Source of the DNA: Chloroflexota bacterium | GTDB lineage: Bacteria; Chloroflexota; Limnocylindria; Limnocylindrales; CSP1-4 | Direction of reading: 5' to 3' | Assembly (NCBI GenBank): GCA_003157875.1 | Contig: PMKV01000134.1 | Location: forward strand, 48,992 to 111,606 | DNA length: 62,615 nt | In this document: positions 1 through 9,379 of the stretch, piece by piece | How the letters are laid out: each line of letters begins with the position of its first letter | Numbering within the stretch: the stretch's first letter is position 1 | Translations under genes and position numbers: made by a program | The notes under the pieces: model-generated | Database searches by the model: none | What the model was told of the DNA's origin: nothing | Seen by the model: only the letters and a program-made list of their open reading frames with translations

Positions 1-630
1 GGCTACTGCCTGATGATCGGCGGGCCCGACGATGCCGTCGCCAGGATGGATCCACTCTTCAAGGCACTGGCACCCGGCCTCGGCTCAGCCGAACGCACTC
101 CGGGTCGCACCGGCGCGCCGACGACTGCCGAGCAGGGCTACCTGCACTGCGGCCCGGCCGGAGCCGGCCATTTCGTCAAGATGGTCCACAACGGCGTCGA
201 GTACGGCCTCATGGCCGCCTACGCGGAAGGGTTCAACATCCTCCACCACGCCGGCGTGGGGCTGGCGGGCCGCGAGATCGACGCCGAGACGACGCCGCTC
301 CGCGAGCCCGAGCTGTACCAGTACAACCTGGACCTGCCGTCCGTTGCCGAGCTGTGGCGCCGCGGCAGCGTCGTCGCATCGTGGTTGCTCGACCTGACCG
401 CACAGGCGCTGGTCGAGAGCCCGGATCTGGCGAACTTCTCGGGCCGGGTCTCAGACTCGGGCGAGGGCCGCTGGACGAGCATCGCCGCGATCGACGTCAC
501 GGCGCCGGCTCCGGTCCTCACCACCGCCCTGTACGAGCGGTTCCGCTCTCGCGGAGAGGCCGACTTCGGCGACAAGGTCCAGTCGGCAATGCGCTGGGGC
601 TTCGGAGGCCACCTCGAGAAGAAGGCGTAG
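1..630 (+). CDS. gnd: 6-phosphogluconate dehydrogenase, decarboxylating (5'-truncated by window)
   Basis: C-terminal two thirds of a short-type (about 300-residue) decarboxylating 6-phosphogluconate dehydrogenase, which converts 6-phosphogluconate to ribulose 5-phosphate and CO2 in the cytoplasmic oxidative pentose phosphate pathway. The frame is open to base 1, so the N-terminal Rossmann cofactor domain (roughly 100 residues) is outside the window. What remains is the helical substrate domain. [16 protein letters not shown] (residues 54-69 of the visible part) carries the catalytic Lys and the substrate-binding His-Asn pair, and the C-terminal FGGH is kept. The stop is 65 bases before a palindrome at 695-728. 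The family is firm; NAD versus NADP use cannot be seen here. Confidence 0.93.
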   Translation, partial: GYCLMIGGPDDAVARMDPLFKALAPGLGSAERTPGRTGAPTTAEQGYLHCGPAGAGHFVKMVHNGVEYGLMAAYAEGFNILHHAGVGLAGREIDAETTPLREPELYQYNLDLPSVAELWRRGSVVASWLLDLTAQALVESPDLANFSGRVSDSGEGRWTSIAAIDVTAPAPVLTTALYERFRSRGEADFGDKVQSAMRWGFGGHLEKKA

Positions 631-694
631 CGCAACGCGGGCGACGCTCGGGCGCTGGACCACGACCCCGACCCCGAGCGGCGCAACACCATGG

Positions 695-728
695 TAGGGG
701 CGATTTGACATCCATCAAATCGCCCCTA
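695..728 (+). promoter_or_regulatory. palindromic operator/promoter of the ArsR-type gene
   Basis: A perfect 14-bp inverted repeat (695-708 and 715-728, six-base centre) lies immediately before the ArsR-type gene. It contains a consensus -35 TTGACA (705-710) and, 16 bp on, a -10-like TATTCT (727-732). The predicted transcript would start at about 738-740, on the ATG itself, so the mRNA may be leaderless. The core TTGA-N6-TCAA resembles ArsR/SmtB-family operators, so autorepression is the likely use. The same hairpin could also end the upstream gnd transcript, although no T-run follows it. Confidence 0.6.
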
Positions 729-739
729 TTCTTTGCGCC

Positions 740-1309
740 ATGGATCCTCAGCTTCTCGAGGCGCTTCGGGCTCTGGCGGATTCGTCGCGCCTCAGGCTCG
801 TGGGGCTGCTGTCCGGGCGAGCGATGGCGGTCGAGGAGCTGGCAGCGGCGAGCGGGCTTTCGGCCGGGACGGTAGTCCACCACCTCAAGCGGCTGGAGGC
901 GGCAGGCCTCGTCGCTTCGACGCCACGCCGGCCGTATGTGGAATACGCGCTGCGGGTCGATCGGCTGCAAGGGGTATCGAAGCAGCTGGCCGGCCTCGAG
1001 AGAGCGGACGAAGCCGGCAACGAGCTGGCGGGCCCCGACGGCGAGGCGCTGCCGGCATATGACGCGAAGGTTCTGCGAGTCTTCCTGCGCGACGGACGGC
1101 TGGTCTCGATACCGGCACAGGAGCGAAAGCGCGAGGCGATCCTGCGCTACCTGATGGCGCACTGCTTCGGCGAGGATCGGCCGTATCAGGAGCGCGAGGT
1201 CAACGAGCGTCTCGGCAAATACCACGAGGACGTCGCCGCGTTGCGGCGTTACCTCGTAGGTGCGGGCTTGATGACTCGGGCCGGCGGCGAGTACCGAAGG
1301 GTTGGGTAG
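740..1309 (+). CDS. ArsR-family HTH regulator with C-terminal DUF2087
   Basis: 189-residue cytoplasmic DNA-binding protein. Residues about 1-75 form a winged helix of the ArsR type: LLEALRALADSSRLRLVGLL, then a recognition-helix region LSAGTVVHHLKRLEAAGLV, then a wing. Residues about 108-187 match DUF2087 (KVLRVFLRDGRL, IPAQERKREAILRYL, YQEREVNERLGKYHEDVAALRRYLV), a domain often fused to such HTH units. No metal-binding Cys cluster is visible, so the inducer is unknown. The ATG directly follows a palindromic promoter with no ribosome binding site, which suggests leaderless, autoregulated expression. The target genes cannot be told from context. Confidence 0.85.
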   Translation: MDPQLLEALRALADSSRLRLVGLLSGRAMAVEELAAASGLSAGTVVHHLKRLEAAGLVASTPRRPYVEYALRVDRLQGVSKQLAGLERADEAGNELAGPDGEALPAYDAKVLRVFLRDGRLVSIPAQERKREAILRYLMAHCFGEDRPYQEREVNERLGKYHEDVAALRRYLVGAGLMTRAGGEYRRVG

Positions 1310-1315
1310 ATCCCG

Positions 1316-3418
1316 CTACCTGTCGTGGAGCTCATCGCGCTGCCATTGGCGACCGCCGCGCGGGGCCGACTCGTCAAGCAGATCCTCGGCCCGTCCTCGG
1401 GCCTCGTCATACGCCTCCCCGGTGCCGTCGATGACCGCCAGGATCTCCTCGCCGTAGCGTTCCAGCTTCAAGGGGCCCATGCCGCGAACGCGGCGGAGCG
1501 CCGGGAGGGAGCGCGGGCGAAGGTCGGCAATCTCCGCGAGGGTGGTGTCGTGGAAAACGACGTAGGCCGGCACGGCGTCCGCAGTGGCGCGTTCGCGGCG
1601 CCAGCGCCGGAGGGCGTCGAGCAGCCGCTCGTCGGGGGCGGCGGCGGTCGCCACGGGCGCGCCCGGGAGAACGCGGACCCGGTCGGCCGAGGTTGCGCCG
1701 CTCGCCGAGCGACGTCGGGCCGGACGAGGCACCTCGAACGCCTCCAGGAACCGCGACGGCTTGCGTGACGACGACGACAGCGTCAGGTGCCGCCGGGCGC
1801 GTGTGATCCCGACGTAGAGCAGCCGCCGCTCCTCCGCGATCTCGTCGGCCTCCTTGGCCTGGCGGATCGGCAGCGTGCCCTCGTCCAGGGCCGGGAGGTA
1901 GACGGCCTCCCATTCGAGCCCCTTGGCGCGGTGGTAGGTGAGCAGGTTCACGCCCTCGGCGGAGGCCGCCGCCTCCGCCTCGTGGCGGCGATCGAGCTCC
2001 GCCAGGACGGCGCCGATCGTGAGGCCCGGGTCGGCCTCCGCCAGGTCCTCGACTATGCGGAGCAGCAGCTCCAGGGACGCGGCGCGCTCGCGGCCTTCGG
2101 AGCCGGCGTCCGCGGCGACGTCGTCCAGCCCCATCCGCTCGACGAAGAGCCGCTCGACCGCGGCCGACAGCCCCTCGCCCGTCTCCTCCAGCGCGGCGCG
2201 CTTCATCAGCTGCCGCGCCTCTCGAACCTCGCGCCGCTCGAAGAAGCGGGCTCCTCGCACGGTGAATCCGATCTCGGCTCGGGTCAGGGCATCCTCGATC
2301 GCCGGAAGTTGGGCGTTGGTTCGCACCAGGACGGCCGTCTCGGTGAGGGCCACACCTTCGGCGGCCATCGCCCTGACCCAGGCCACGATGTCGCGGATCT
2401 CGGCCTCCGCTTCCGTGAAGCGTCGGATCGAAGGCGCGGGTCCGTCCGGCCGGACCGCCCGCAACGCGCCGCGGACGCCGCCGTCGACCAGGTGATTTGC
2501 GAGGGCCAGGATCTGCGGGCTCGAGCGGTAGTTGTCGGCAAGGGTCACCACCCGGGCGCCGGGATGGCGGTCGGCAAAGCCGAGCAGGAATTGGGGCGTG
2601 GCGCCGGTAAAGGTGTAGATGGTCTGGTCCGGATCGCCGACGACGGCCAGGTCGCGCGACTCGCCGAGCCACAGCTCCAGGAGCCGCTCGGAGAGCGGGT
2701 TGGTGTCCTGGTATTCGTCGACGCTGAACCAGCGCTTGCGCGACCGAACCAGCGCGGCGGCCTCCGGGTCGTCCTCGAGCAATTCGACCGTTCGAACGAG
2801 CATGTCCTCGAAGTCGAGCAGGTCGGCCTCGGCTTTGGCGCGCTCGTAGTTGCGGTACAGGCGGGCGAACAGGTCGGCCGGGATCGGCGCCCGATCGCCG
2901 CCGTCGGTGACCCAGCGGTCCGGCTTGATGCGGCGGACCTTGGCCCATTCGATCGTGTCGGCGACGTCCTTGGACGGCGTGAATCGGTATCCGCCGGGCA
3001 ACCGGCCGACGAGCGGCACGAGCAGGCGCAGCTTCGAGTCGAGGATCGACGGCAGCGGCTCGCCGCCGTGGCGGCTCGGCCAGAAGTGGCGCAACTGCGC
3101 CAGCGCCGCGGCGTGGAACGTGCGGGCCATGACGCCGCGATGACCCAGCACCGCCATCCGCTCGACCATCTCGCCGGCCGCCTTGTCGGTGAAGGTCACG
3201 AGCAGGATCTGGTCCGTGGCGACCGTGGCCGTTTCGATCGCGTACGCCGCCCGCCGGCTGATGACCCGCGTCTTGCCAGAGCCCGCCCCGGCGACGATCG
3301 CCAGCGGACCCGAGGTTGCGGTGACGGCCTCTCGCTGCGAGGGGTTGAGGTCTTCGAGCAGCCGGTCTGGGTCCAGGTTGTCGGGCAACGGACGCCTCGC
3401 GAGGGGATCGCCTCCCAC
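1316..3418 (-). CDS. uvrD2: UvrD2-like 3'-5' DNA helicase with C-terminal HRDC domain
   Basis: Superfamily 1A ATP-dependent DNA helicase, 700 residues, expected in DNA repair or replication restart. Visible motifs are: Q-motif-like LNPSQREAV (24-32), Walker A AGAGSGKT (43-50), DEYQDTN (234-240), GDPDQTIY (261-268), NYRSS (296-300), LLTYHRAKGLEW (492-503) and RRLLYVGITRAR (531-542). Residues about 597-665 form an HRDC domain, the layout of mycobacterial UvrD2. Unlike that protein, no cysteine is visible in the linker, so the tetracysteine element is missing. The start shown is GTG at 3418; a TTG at 3388 behind GAGG is an alternative that removes ten residues. Its 3' end lies 6 bases from the convergent ArsR gene. 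Confidence 0.9.
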   Translation of the reverse strand: MGGDPLARRPLPDNLDPDRLLEDLNPSQREAVTATSGPLAIVAGAGSGKTRVISRRAAYAIETATVATDQILLVTFTDKAAGEMVERMAVLGHRGVMARTFHAAALAQLRHFWPSRHGGEPLPSILDSKLRLLVPLVGRLPGGYRFTPSKDVADTIEWAKVRRIKPDRWVTDGGDRAPIPADLFARLYRNYERAKAEADLLDFEDMLVRTVELLEDDPEAAALVRSRKRWFSVDEYQDTNPLSERLLELWLGESRDLAVVGDPDQTIYTFTGATPQFLLGFADRHPGARVVTLADNYRSSPQILALANHLVDGGVRGALRAVRPDGPAPSIRRFTEAEAEIRDIVAWVRAMAAEGVALTETAVLVRTNAQLPAIEDALTRAEIGFTVRGARFFERREVREARQLMKRAALEETGEGLSAAVERLFVERMGLDDVAADAGSEGRERAASLELLLRIVEDLAEADPGLTIGAVLAELDRRHEAEAAASAEGVNLLTYHRAKGLEWEAVYLPALDEGTLPIRQAKEADEIAEERRLLYVGITRARRHLTLSSSSRKPSRFLEAFEVPRPARRRSASGATSADRVRVLPGAPVATAAAPDERLLDALRRWRRERATADAVPAYVVFHDTTLAEIADLRPRSLPALRRVRGMGPLKLERYGEEILAVIDGTGEAYDEARGRAEDLLDESAPRGGRQWQRDELHDR

Positions 3419-4188
3419 TCAGCGAGGCTTCGACTAGAGGGTATCAGCCGGTTCTTGCCCGCGGCTCATCGCCGGGCGACGATCGGCCCCGAGCCGGCCG
3501 TCGGGCGGAAGCTCGGCCGTGAACGCCCGGCCCGGATCAGGCGCCGGGACCGGCTGCGCGTCGGCCATTCGGCCGGCTCGAACCGCTGCGCTCTCGCGAA
3601 GAACGTGGATGTGGGTAAGGCCGGAGATGGGGCCGCGGTGAGCGTGGAGCAGTGCCATCGGATTGCCTCATTACCTGGCTCGGGCCGCTTGCGACGGACC
3701 TCGCCGCTTGGTGTTTGAGGCAATCTGCTCCAGGCTACCTTTCGATTGCCTGAATTACGGCCGCGAGTTTCTGATCAGCGGGGGTGGCCGCCGGATCGGG
3801 CGATTCGGCCGTCCCCTCTATCCCGCCGAGGGCCGCCCCCACCTCATTCTTGCCGAATTCTCACCAGAGAGCCATTGAGCAAGGCGTTCCTCGCCGGGGA
3901 GGCGGCGACACCCGCGAGGGCCCTTCCAGCCGGGGTGGCCACGCTCCCGAGGAGCCATTCGAGTAACGCTGGCGCGCCCGGCGAGCCGAGACGACGCCGT
4001 TCTCCTTGCCCAATGTGATCCTGGTGAGCATTGGGCAAGATCGTCCGTACCCGCCCGGCTGCCGGCTGAGGCGATACCGCTTATCGCAGTTATGCCGTTC
4101 ACTCAGAGCACCTCCGCCATAGAGACGGCGACCACGGTCAGCGGCGTGGGACTTGGATGCTCAAGTCCTCTCGCCCCGACCGCGGGCG
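3419..4188. other. 770-bp spacer with several inverted repeats, no gene seen
   Basis: Lies upstream of the UvrD2-like gene and downstream of the DEAD-box helicase gene. No open frame here has a ribosome binding site or recognisable product. Structure is present: GATTGCCTCA (3661-3670) is inverted perfectly at 3716-3725 and half-repeated at 3744-3751. CTTGCCCAATG (4005-4015) is inverted perfectly at 4029-4039 with a 13-base centre. The promoter of the uvrD2-like gene must lie in this region, but no clear -35/-10 pair was identified. Confidence 0.5.
4149..4168 (-). terminator. possible terminator hairpin after the DEAD-box gene
   Basis: GGACTTG (4149-4155) pairs perfectly with CAAGTCC (4162-4168) across a six-base loop, about 20 bases past the stop of the DEAD-box gene read on the minus strand. 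No T-run follows, so it is either a weak intrinsic terminator or only a 3' stabilising hairpin. Confidence 0.35.
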
Positions 4189-6111
4189 TCAGCCCTGGCG
4201 GCCGCCGGATCGGGAGATTCGCTCGCCGGGCAGGGAGGCGTGGTCGCGGCGATCGTCGGGACGGTAGGCGCCGCCGGACGGGCGGGCGGCCGCGGGTCGG
4301 TTGCCGGACCCCTGCGCCGGGCGGAACTGCGAGCCGTGGCGGGACGGCGACGCGGGGTTGCCTCCGGCGCGGTGGGCCGGAGCGTAGCCGATGGAGGTTC
4401 CGCTCGGCGCCGACGCGCGGGGCGGCGCCGACGCCCGAGGCGCCGAGCCGGACTGGCTGAAGTCGCTCGGCACGGGTCGGCGGAAGGCGCCCATCGGGGC
4501 GCGGCGCGGTTCGACGGGCATTGATTGGTTGAAGCCCTGGATCGCGGCCTGGCGGTAACCGCCGGCTGCGGCCGGGGGCGTCGCGGCCGGGCCGAAGCCG
4601 GTTGGGCGCCGGCCCGACGCGGGCGGTCGGCTTTCGAGCGGGCGTCGATCGCCCGCGGGCGGCCGATTCTCGATCGGGCGACGGCTCTCGGACGCGGGCC
4701 GTCCGGCGGGCGCAGGCCGGCTCTCGATCGGTCGTCGGGGCTCGGCCTGGCGTCGAGCCGGCGGACGCCGGCCATCGCTGGGTCGAGAGACGCCGTTGCT
4801 CCGCTGACGGATCGGCTCGCGCGGGATCGAGCGATTGACCTCGAAGCCGGACACGATCTCGCGTCGGATCGGCTGGCGGAGGAGCGACTGGATGTCGTCG
4901 AGGAGCGTCGTCTCGTCGATGCAGACGAGCGAAACGGCGTCGCCTTCCATTCCCGCTCGGCCCGTTCGACCGATGCGATGGACGTAGTCCTGGGCCACCA
5001 TCGGCAGCTCGAAGTTCACTACATGAGGCAGACCGTCGATGTCGAGGCCGCGGGCGGCGATCTCGGTGGCAACCAGGATGGCGACGCGTCCGGCCTTGAA
5101 GTCGTCGAGGGCGCGGACTCGCTGGCCCTGGCTCTTGTTGCCGTGGATCGCGGCGGCGAGGATGCCGTCCTGACCGAGCTGCTCGGCCAGGCGGTTGGCG
5201 CCGTGCTTGGTTCTGGTGAAGACGAGGGCGCGGTCGATCCGGCCCTCGCGGATCAGATGGCTCAGCAGCTCGCGTTTGCGCTCGCGGTCGACGGGATAGA
5301 CGACCTGGCGGACCAGCTCGATCGGGGCGTTCCGGCGCGCGATCTGAACGTGGGCCGGGTCGTGGAGGAAGCCGTCGGCGAGATCGCGGATCTCGTCGGA
5401 GAAGGTCGCCGAGAAGAGCAGGTTCTGGCGGCGCTCGGGGATCAGCTCCAGGATGCGACGGATGTCGCGGATGAAGCCCATGTCGAGCATTCGGTCGGCT
5501 TCGTCGAGGACCAGGATCTCGACCGACGACAGGTCGATCGTGCCCTGGCCGGCGTGGTCGAGCAGCCGGCCGGGAGTGGCGACGACGATCTCCGGACCGT
5601 TGCGCAGAGCCCGGACCTGGGGCTGGAAGCCGACGCCGCCGTAGATAGTCGTCGAGGCGACGGGGCGTCCGGCGCCGTAGGTTCGGACGCTCTCCTCGAC
5701 CTGGAGGGCCAGCTCGCGAGTCGGCGTCAGAACGAGGCAGCGGATCGGCAGACCGGTGACACCACGCCTTACCTTGCCGCCGGGCAGATAGCGAACCGGC
5801 GGTCGGTTGGCATTGAGGAGCTGGAGGATCGGCAGCACGAAAGCGGCCGTCTTGCCGGTTCCAGTCTGGGCGCCGGCCAGGAGGTCGCGGCCGGCAAGCA
5901 CGATCGGGATCGACTGGGCCTGAACCGGCGTGGGCTCGGTGTAGCCCTGTTCGGCCACGGTGCGGAGAAGCTCGGGGGTGAGGCCGAGCTGGTCGAAGGC
6001 GAGCGGCGCACTCGAAGGGACGGTCGCCGGCGCGCTTTGGACGGACGTCGGCACGGGTTGGGCAGGCGAAGAAGGGCGCTCGGCGACAAAGCCGCGCTGT
6101 ACGAAAGACAT
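4189..6111 (-). CDS. DEAD-box ATP-dependent RNA helicase with long basic tail
   Basis: 640-residue cytoplasmic RNA helicase for RNA unwinding in ribosome assembly or mRNA turnover. From the start chosen here the motifs are: Q motif FDQLGL...GYTEPTPVQ (39-64), Walker A AQTGTGKT (81-88), PTRELA, DEAD (203-206), SAT (234-236) and HRIGRTGR (378-385). The first 430 residues match the RhlE group. Residues about 430-640 are a low-complexity Arg/Pro/Ser/Ala tail with repeated RRPIE(S/N)RP-like segments, typical of RNA-binding extensions. ATG 6111 is preferred because AGGAG precedes it (12-base gap) and it gives the usual MSF start; an upstream in-frame ATG at 6150 lacks a ribosome binding site. Confidence 0.92.
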   Translation of the reverse strand: MSFVQRGFVAERPSSPAQPVPTSVQSAPATVPSSAPLAFDQLGLTPELLRTVAEQGYTEPTPVQAQSIPIVLAGRDLLAGAQTGTGKTAAFVLPILQLLNANRPPVRYLPGGKVRRGVTGLPIRCLVLTPTRELALQVEESVRTYGAGRPVASTTIYGGVGFQPQVRALRNGPEIVVATPGRLLDHAGQGTIDLSSVEILVLDEADRMLDMGFIRDIRRILELIPERRQNLLFSATFSDEIRDLADGFLHDPAHVQIARRNAPIELVRQVVYPVDRERKRELLSHLIREGRIDRALVFTRTKHGANRLAEQLGQDGILAAAIHGNKSQGQRVRALDDFKAGRVAILVATEIAARGLDIDGLPHVVNFELPMVAQDYVHRIGRTGRAGMEGDAVSLVCIDETTLLDDIQSLLRQPIRREIVSGFEVNRSIPREPIRQRSNGVSRPSDGRRPPARRQAEPRRPIESRPAPAGRPASESRRPIENRPPAGDRRPLESRPPASGRRPTGFGPAATPPAAAGGYRQAAIQGFNQSMPVEPRRAPMGAFRRPVPSDFSQSGSAPRASAPPRASAPSGTSIGYAPAHRAGGNPASPSRHGSQFRPAQGSGNRPAAARPSGGAYRPDDRRDHASLPGERISRSGGRQG

Positions 6112-6290
6112 GAGAGCAATAGCTCCTGGCGGGCCCACCCGCGTATTCATTCAGCGGGGCCGGTCAGGGCGAGGGAGTGGATCGAGATCGGGCGGTGAGT
6201 TACCGGGACGCCGACCGTAGCGTCCATTCGTTCACGAAGGCGCTAAGCATACACGCCATTCCAGATTCGAGGCTGCCGCGGGTCGGGAGG

Positions 6291-7307
6291 TTAGCTGCCG
6301 GCCAGGGCGCCGTCGATCTCGGCCAGCTCGGTCGGGTCGAAATCGGGCTTGTCCAGGGCCCGGACGTTGTCCTCCAGCTGGGCCACGGAACTGGCCCCGA
6401 TGATGGCCGAGGTGACCCGCTGATCGCGCAGGACCCAGGCCAGGGCCATCTGGGCGAGCGTCTGGCCGCGGCGTTTGGCGATGGCGTCGAGGGCGCGGAT
6501 GCGCGGCAGGTTCTGCTGCACGGCATCCACGGTCAAGAACCGCGAGTGGGTCGCGCGCGAGCCGGCCGGCACGCCGTCGAGATAACGATTGGTGAGCTGG
6601 CCCTGCGCCAGCGGCGAGAAGGCGATCAGGCCGATTCCCTCCTGGCCAACCGTGTCGAGCAACCCGTCCTCGATCCCTCGAACGAGCATCGAGTACTTGA
6701 CCTGGTGGATGAGCAACGGCGTGCCCAGGCTTCGTAGGATCGCCACGGCTTTGCGAGTCTCCGCGGGCGGGTAGTTCGAGACGCCGGCGTAGAGCGCCTT
6801 GCCCTGCCGGACGGCCGTGTCGAGCGCCCCCATCGTCTCCTCGAGCGGCGTCTCGGCGTCGAGGCGGTGGGAGTAGAAGATATCGACGTAGTCGAGGCCG
6901 AGCCGCTTCAGGCTCTGGTCGAGACTTGCGAGCAGGTATTTGCGCGAGCCGAAGTCGCCGTAGGGTCCGGACCACATGTCGTAGCCGGCCTTGGTCGAGA
7001 TGACCAGCTCATCGCGGTAAGGCCTGAAGTCCTCGCGAAGGATCCGGCCGGCATTCGTCTCGGCCGAGCCGTAGGGCGGGCCGTAGTTGTTGGCCAGGTC
7101 GAGATGAGTGATCCCCAGGTCGAAGGCGCGGCGGACGATGGCCCTCTGGGTTTCTGCCGGCGCGGCGTCGCCGAAGTTATGCCAGAAGCCGAGCGACAGG
7201 GCCGGCAGCTTGAGCCCGCTGCGTCCGGACCGGCGATACGACATGCCGTCGTAGCGATCGGGCGAGGCTACGAACGGCGGAATGTCCAGGGGCGGCTTCT
7301 CGGGCAT
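6291..7307 (-). CDS. mgrA: aldo/keto reductase, L-glyceraldehyde-3-phosphate reductase type
   Basis: 338-residue cytoplasmic NADPH-dependent oxidoreductase of the YghZ/MgrA branch, which reduces L-glyceraldehyde 3-phosphate and toxic aldehydes such as methylglyoxal. The AKR catalytic tetrad is complete: Asp70 and Tyr75 (DLANNYG), Lys106 (STKAGYDMW) and His147 (YSHRLD). YGSAETN and SRKYLLASLDQSLKRLGLDY are close to the YghZ signature, and a C-terminal IIGASS cofactor loop is present. The ATG is preceded by GAGG 11 bases upstream. It stands alone between the DEAD-box gene and asnB on the same strand, with no evident pathway partner. Confidence 0.92.
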   Translation of the reverse strand: MPEKPPLDIPPFVASPDRYDGMSYRRSGRSGLKLPALSLGFWHNFGDAAPAETQRAIVRRAFDLGITHLDLANNYGPPYGSAETNAGRILREDFRPYRDELVISTKAGYDMWSGPYGDFGSRKYLLASLDQSLKRLGLDYVDIFYSHRLDAETPLEETMGALDTAVRQGKALYAGVSNYPPAETRKAVAILRSLGTPLLIHQVKYSMLVRGIEDGLLDTVGQEGIGLIAFSPLAQGQLTNRYLDGVPAGSRATHSRFLTVDAVQQNLPRIRALDAIAKRRGQTLAQMALAWVLRDQRVTSAIIGASSVAQLEDNVRALDKPDFDPTELAEIDGALAGS

Positions 7308-7387
7308 CTATCGGTGAACCTCAATGCGGCGGCACCGAAAGCGTACAACGGGCCGCGGCGGGCTGGGCACGCGGCCGTGGAGAGCGG

Positions 7388-9280
7388 TCAGGGCAGGGGC
7401 TCTTCCCCCGCCACTCCTCGCAACCACATCTCGAGATTGAGGACTCGCCACAGCATGCTGCTGGGGATGCGACCGGCGTTGAACGCGTCGACGGCCTGGA
7501 GAATCGTCCCGGGGCCCAGCAGGTCCGCCGCCTCGGCCCGCGACGCCTTCGCCAGCCTGCGCCAGGCCGGTTCGCACTCTCGCAGCCAACGCCCCTCGGG
7601 CGGCTGGAAAGCTACCTTGTCCTGCCGGCCCAGCACCTTGTCCGGCACGATCCCTCGCATGGCCTCCCGCAGCGCCATCTTGTGCTGACGCCGGCCCGTG
7701 ATCTTCAGCCGGTCCGGCAGCAGCAGACTGGCCTCCGCCAGACGATGATCGAGGAACGGTACGCGGGCCTCGATGCTGAAGGCCATGCTGTTGCGGTCCT
7801 CGTACCGCAGCAGGTCCTGAAGGCTCGCGGCCGTGTCGAACCACAGGTTCTTCGCCAGCAGCGTGCCCGGCTGGGATGGCGGCTGCTCCACCGCCCGAAG
7901 GTTCGCCGCGGCCCGGCCGATCCACTGCGACGGCATGCGGCGCCGGTTCAATCGGGCCGGGATGGGGTGCGTTCCGAGGACCGCGAAACCGAGCGGGGCC
8001 CTGTAGGGTCCGCGCTCCGCCGCTATCACCCGACCCGCCCGGAAGGCCGTCCGGGGATTGCGCAGGGCTCCCGCGAGACGCAGGGCGTGGTACTTCCCGT
8101 ATCCGCCCAGAAGCTCGTCGGCACCCTGCCCATCGAGGAGCACCTTCACTCCGGCCTCGTGCGCAATCCGCATGACGTGGTATTGGGCAACGATGCTGGT
8201 CGAGCCGAAAGGTTCGTCCTGCGCGTGCAGGATTCCCGGCAGCGATTCGAGGAACAGGGCGGAGTCGGGGGTAGTCGTGTGAAGGTCCACGCCGGTTGCG
8301 GCGACGACGGCGTCGACGTAGGGGCGCTCGTCGATGCCGGCCTCCCTGAATTCGGCGAAGAATGCCATCTGCGGCGTGGCCTCGCGCTCGCGGTGGCTCC
8401 GTCCCGCATCGAACAGGCTGTTCGAACGAAGCAGGGCGGCAACGCTCACGATCGATGAGCTGTCGAGACCGCCGGACAGGCAGGAGCCGATGGCCACGTC
8501 CGACCGGAGCTGCAGGGCGACGGCATCGATCAGGAGTGACTTGAACTCCGCGATCCGATCGTCGTCGCCCGGCCGGCGCCCAAACGACAGGTCCGTGTTG
8601 AGCCGAGGAGCCGGCCAGTAGCAGTGCCAGCGGCGCCCGCCTGGCGAGATCGTGAGCGAATGGGCCGCGGGGAAGCATTCGATGTCCCGAAAGAAGGTGT
8701 CCTTCCCGCGGGCGATCGTGGCGTCGAACAGGTACCTCCCGACGACCTCGGAATTCGGGTCCCCCGAGGTCCAGGGCAAGGTGAGCAGGGCCTTGATCTC
8801 GGATGCGAAGGCCAGGCTGCCAGATCCTTCCGCCAGGAACAGCGGCTTCACGCCGAAGCGGTCGCGAGACAGGAAGAGCGTTCGCTCATGGGCGTCCCAG
8901 ATGGCGAAGGCCCAGATGCCGTTCAGACGTTGCACGCAATCCTCGCCCCAGGCGGCGTATGCCGCGAGCAGGACCTCCGTGTCCGAGGCGGTCGTGAAGG
9001 TATGCCCGACTGAAGTCAGCTCGTCGGCCAGCTCGAGGAAGTTGTATATCTCGCCGTTGTAGACGATGGTGTATCGGCCGTCGGGCGAGACCATCGGCTG
9101 ATGACCGGCGGGCGTGGGATCGATGATGCTGAGCCGCCGCATTCCGAGCACGGCCCCCTCCAGAGCCGCGATTCCCTCGTCGTCGGGGCCGCGGTGGATC
9201 AGCCGCTCCAGCATCCGGCGGACGAGGGCGGGATCGGGGCGCTCACCGGTCAGGCCCAGGACACCGGCAATCCCGCACAC
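7388..9280 (-). CDS. asnB: asparagine synthetase (glutamine-hydrolysing)
   Basis: 630-residue class II amidotransferase: it makes asparagine, or amidates another acyl-adenylate, from aspartate, glutamine and ATP. The start is GTG with AAGGAG five bases upstream, placing the nucleophilic Cys at position 2 (MCGIAG). The glutaminase domain covers residues 1-190 (RGPDDEG, VYNGEIYN). The synthetase domain follows, with the PP-loop SGGLDSSS at 269-276 and a DGQGADELLGGY segment. Sequence and length fit AsnB-type enzymes in cell-wall or exopolysaccharide settings as well as primary asparagine synthesis. The gene is monocistronic as far as can be seen. Confidence 0.93.
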   Translation of the reverse strand: MCGIAGVLGLTGERPDPALVRRMLERLIHRGPDDEGIAALEGAVLGMRRLSIIDPTPAGHQPMVSPDGRYTIVYNGEIYNFLELADELTSVGHTFTTASDTEVLLAAYAAWGEDCVQRLNGIWAFAIWDAHERTLFLSRDRFGVKPLFLAEGSGSLAFASEIKALLTLPWTSGDPNSEVVGRYLFDATIARGKDTFFRDIECFPAAHSLTISPGGRRWHCYWPAPRLNTDLSFGRRPGDDDRIAEFKSLLIDAVALQLRSDVAIGSCLSGGLDSSSIVSVAALLRSNSLFDAGRSHREREATPQMAFFAEFREAGIDERPYVDAVVAATGVDLHTTTPDSALFLESLPGILHAQDEPFGSTSIVAQYHVMRIAHEAGVKVLLDGQGADELLGGYGKYHALRLAGALRNPRTAFRAGRVIAAERGPYRAPLGFAVLGTHPIPARLNRRRMPSQWIGRAAANLRAVEQPPSQPGTLLAKNLWFDTAASLQDLLRYEDRNSMAFSIEARVPFLDHRLAEASLLLPDRLKITGRRQHKMALREAMRGIVPDKVLGRQDKVAFQPPEGRWLRECEPAWRRLAKASRAEAADLLGPGTILQAVDAFNAGRIPSSMLWRVLNLEMWLRGVAGEEPLP

Positions 9281-9379
9281 GGCGACTCCTTCGAGTGAAG
9301 CTCAGTGGATGACGCCGGCCGCTCCACCAACGTCGCCGCAACTATAGCCACTCGCCGGAACGCGCCGCCGCGCGCCCAA

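Noticed and set aside
1787-3718. 643-codon plus-strand frame opposite the UvrD2-like gene
   Set aside because: Codons mirror a gene with full helicase motifs; the plus-strand product has no domain and no start signal. The same holds for 4525-6198 opposite the DEAD-box gene.
3785-4222. 24-bp similarity between 3785-3808 and 4199-4222
   Set aside because: GGCCGCCGGATCGGG-GATTCG matches the low-complexity Arg/Gly/Ser tail of the DEAD-box protein; in GC-rich DNA with such codons this is likely chance or a tiny duplication with no further evidence.
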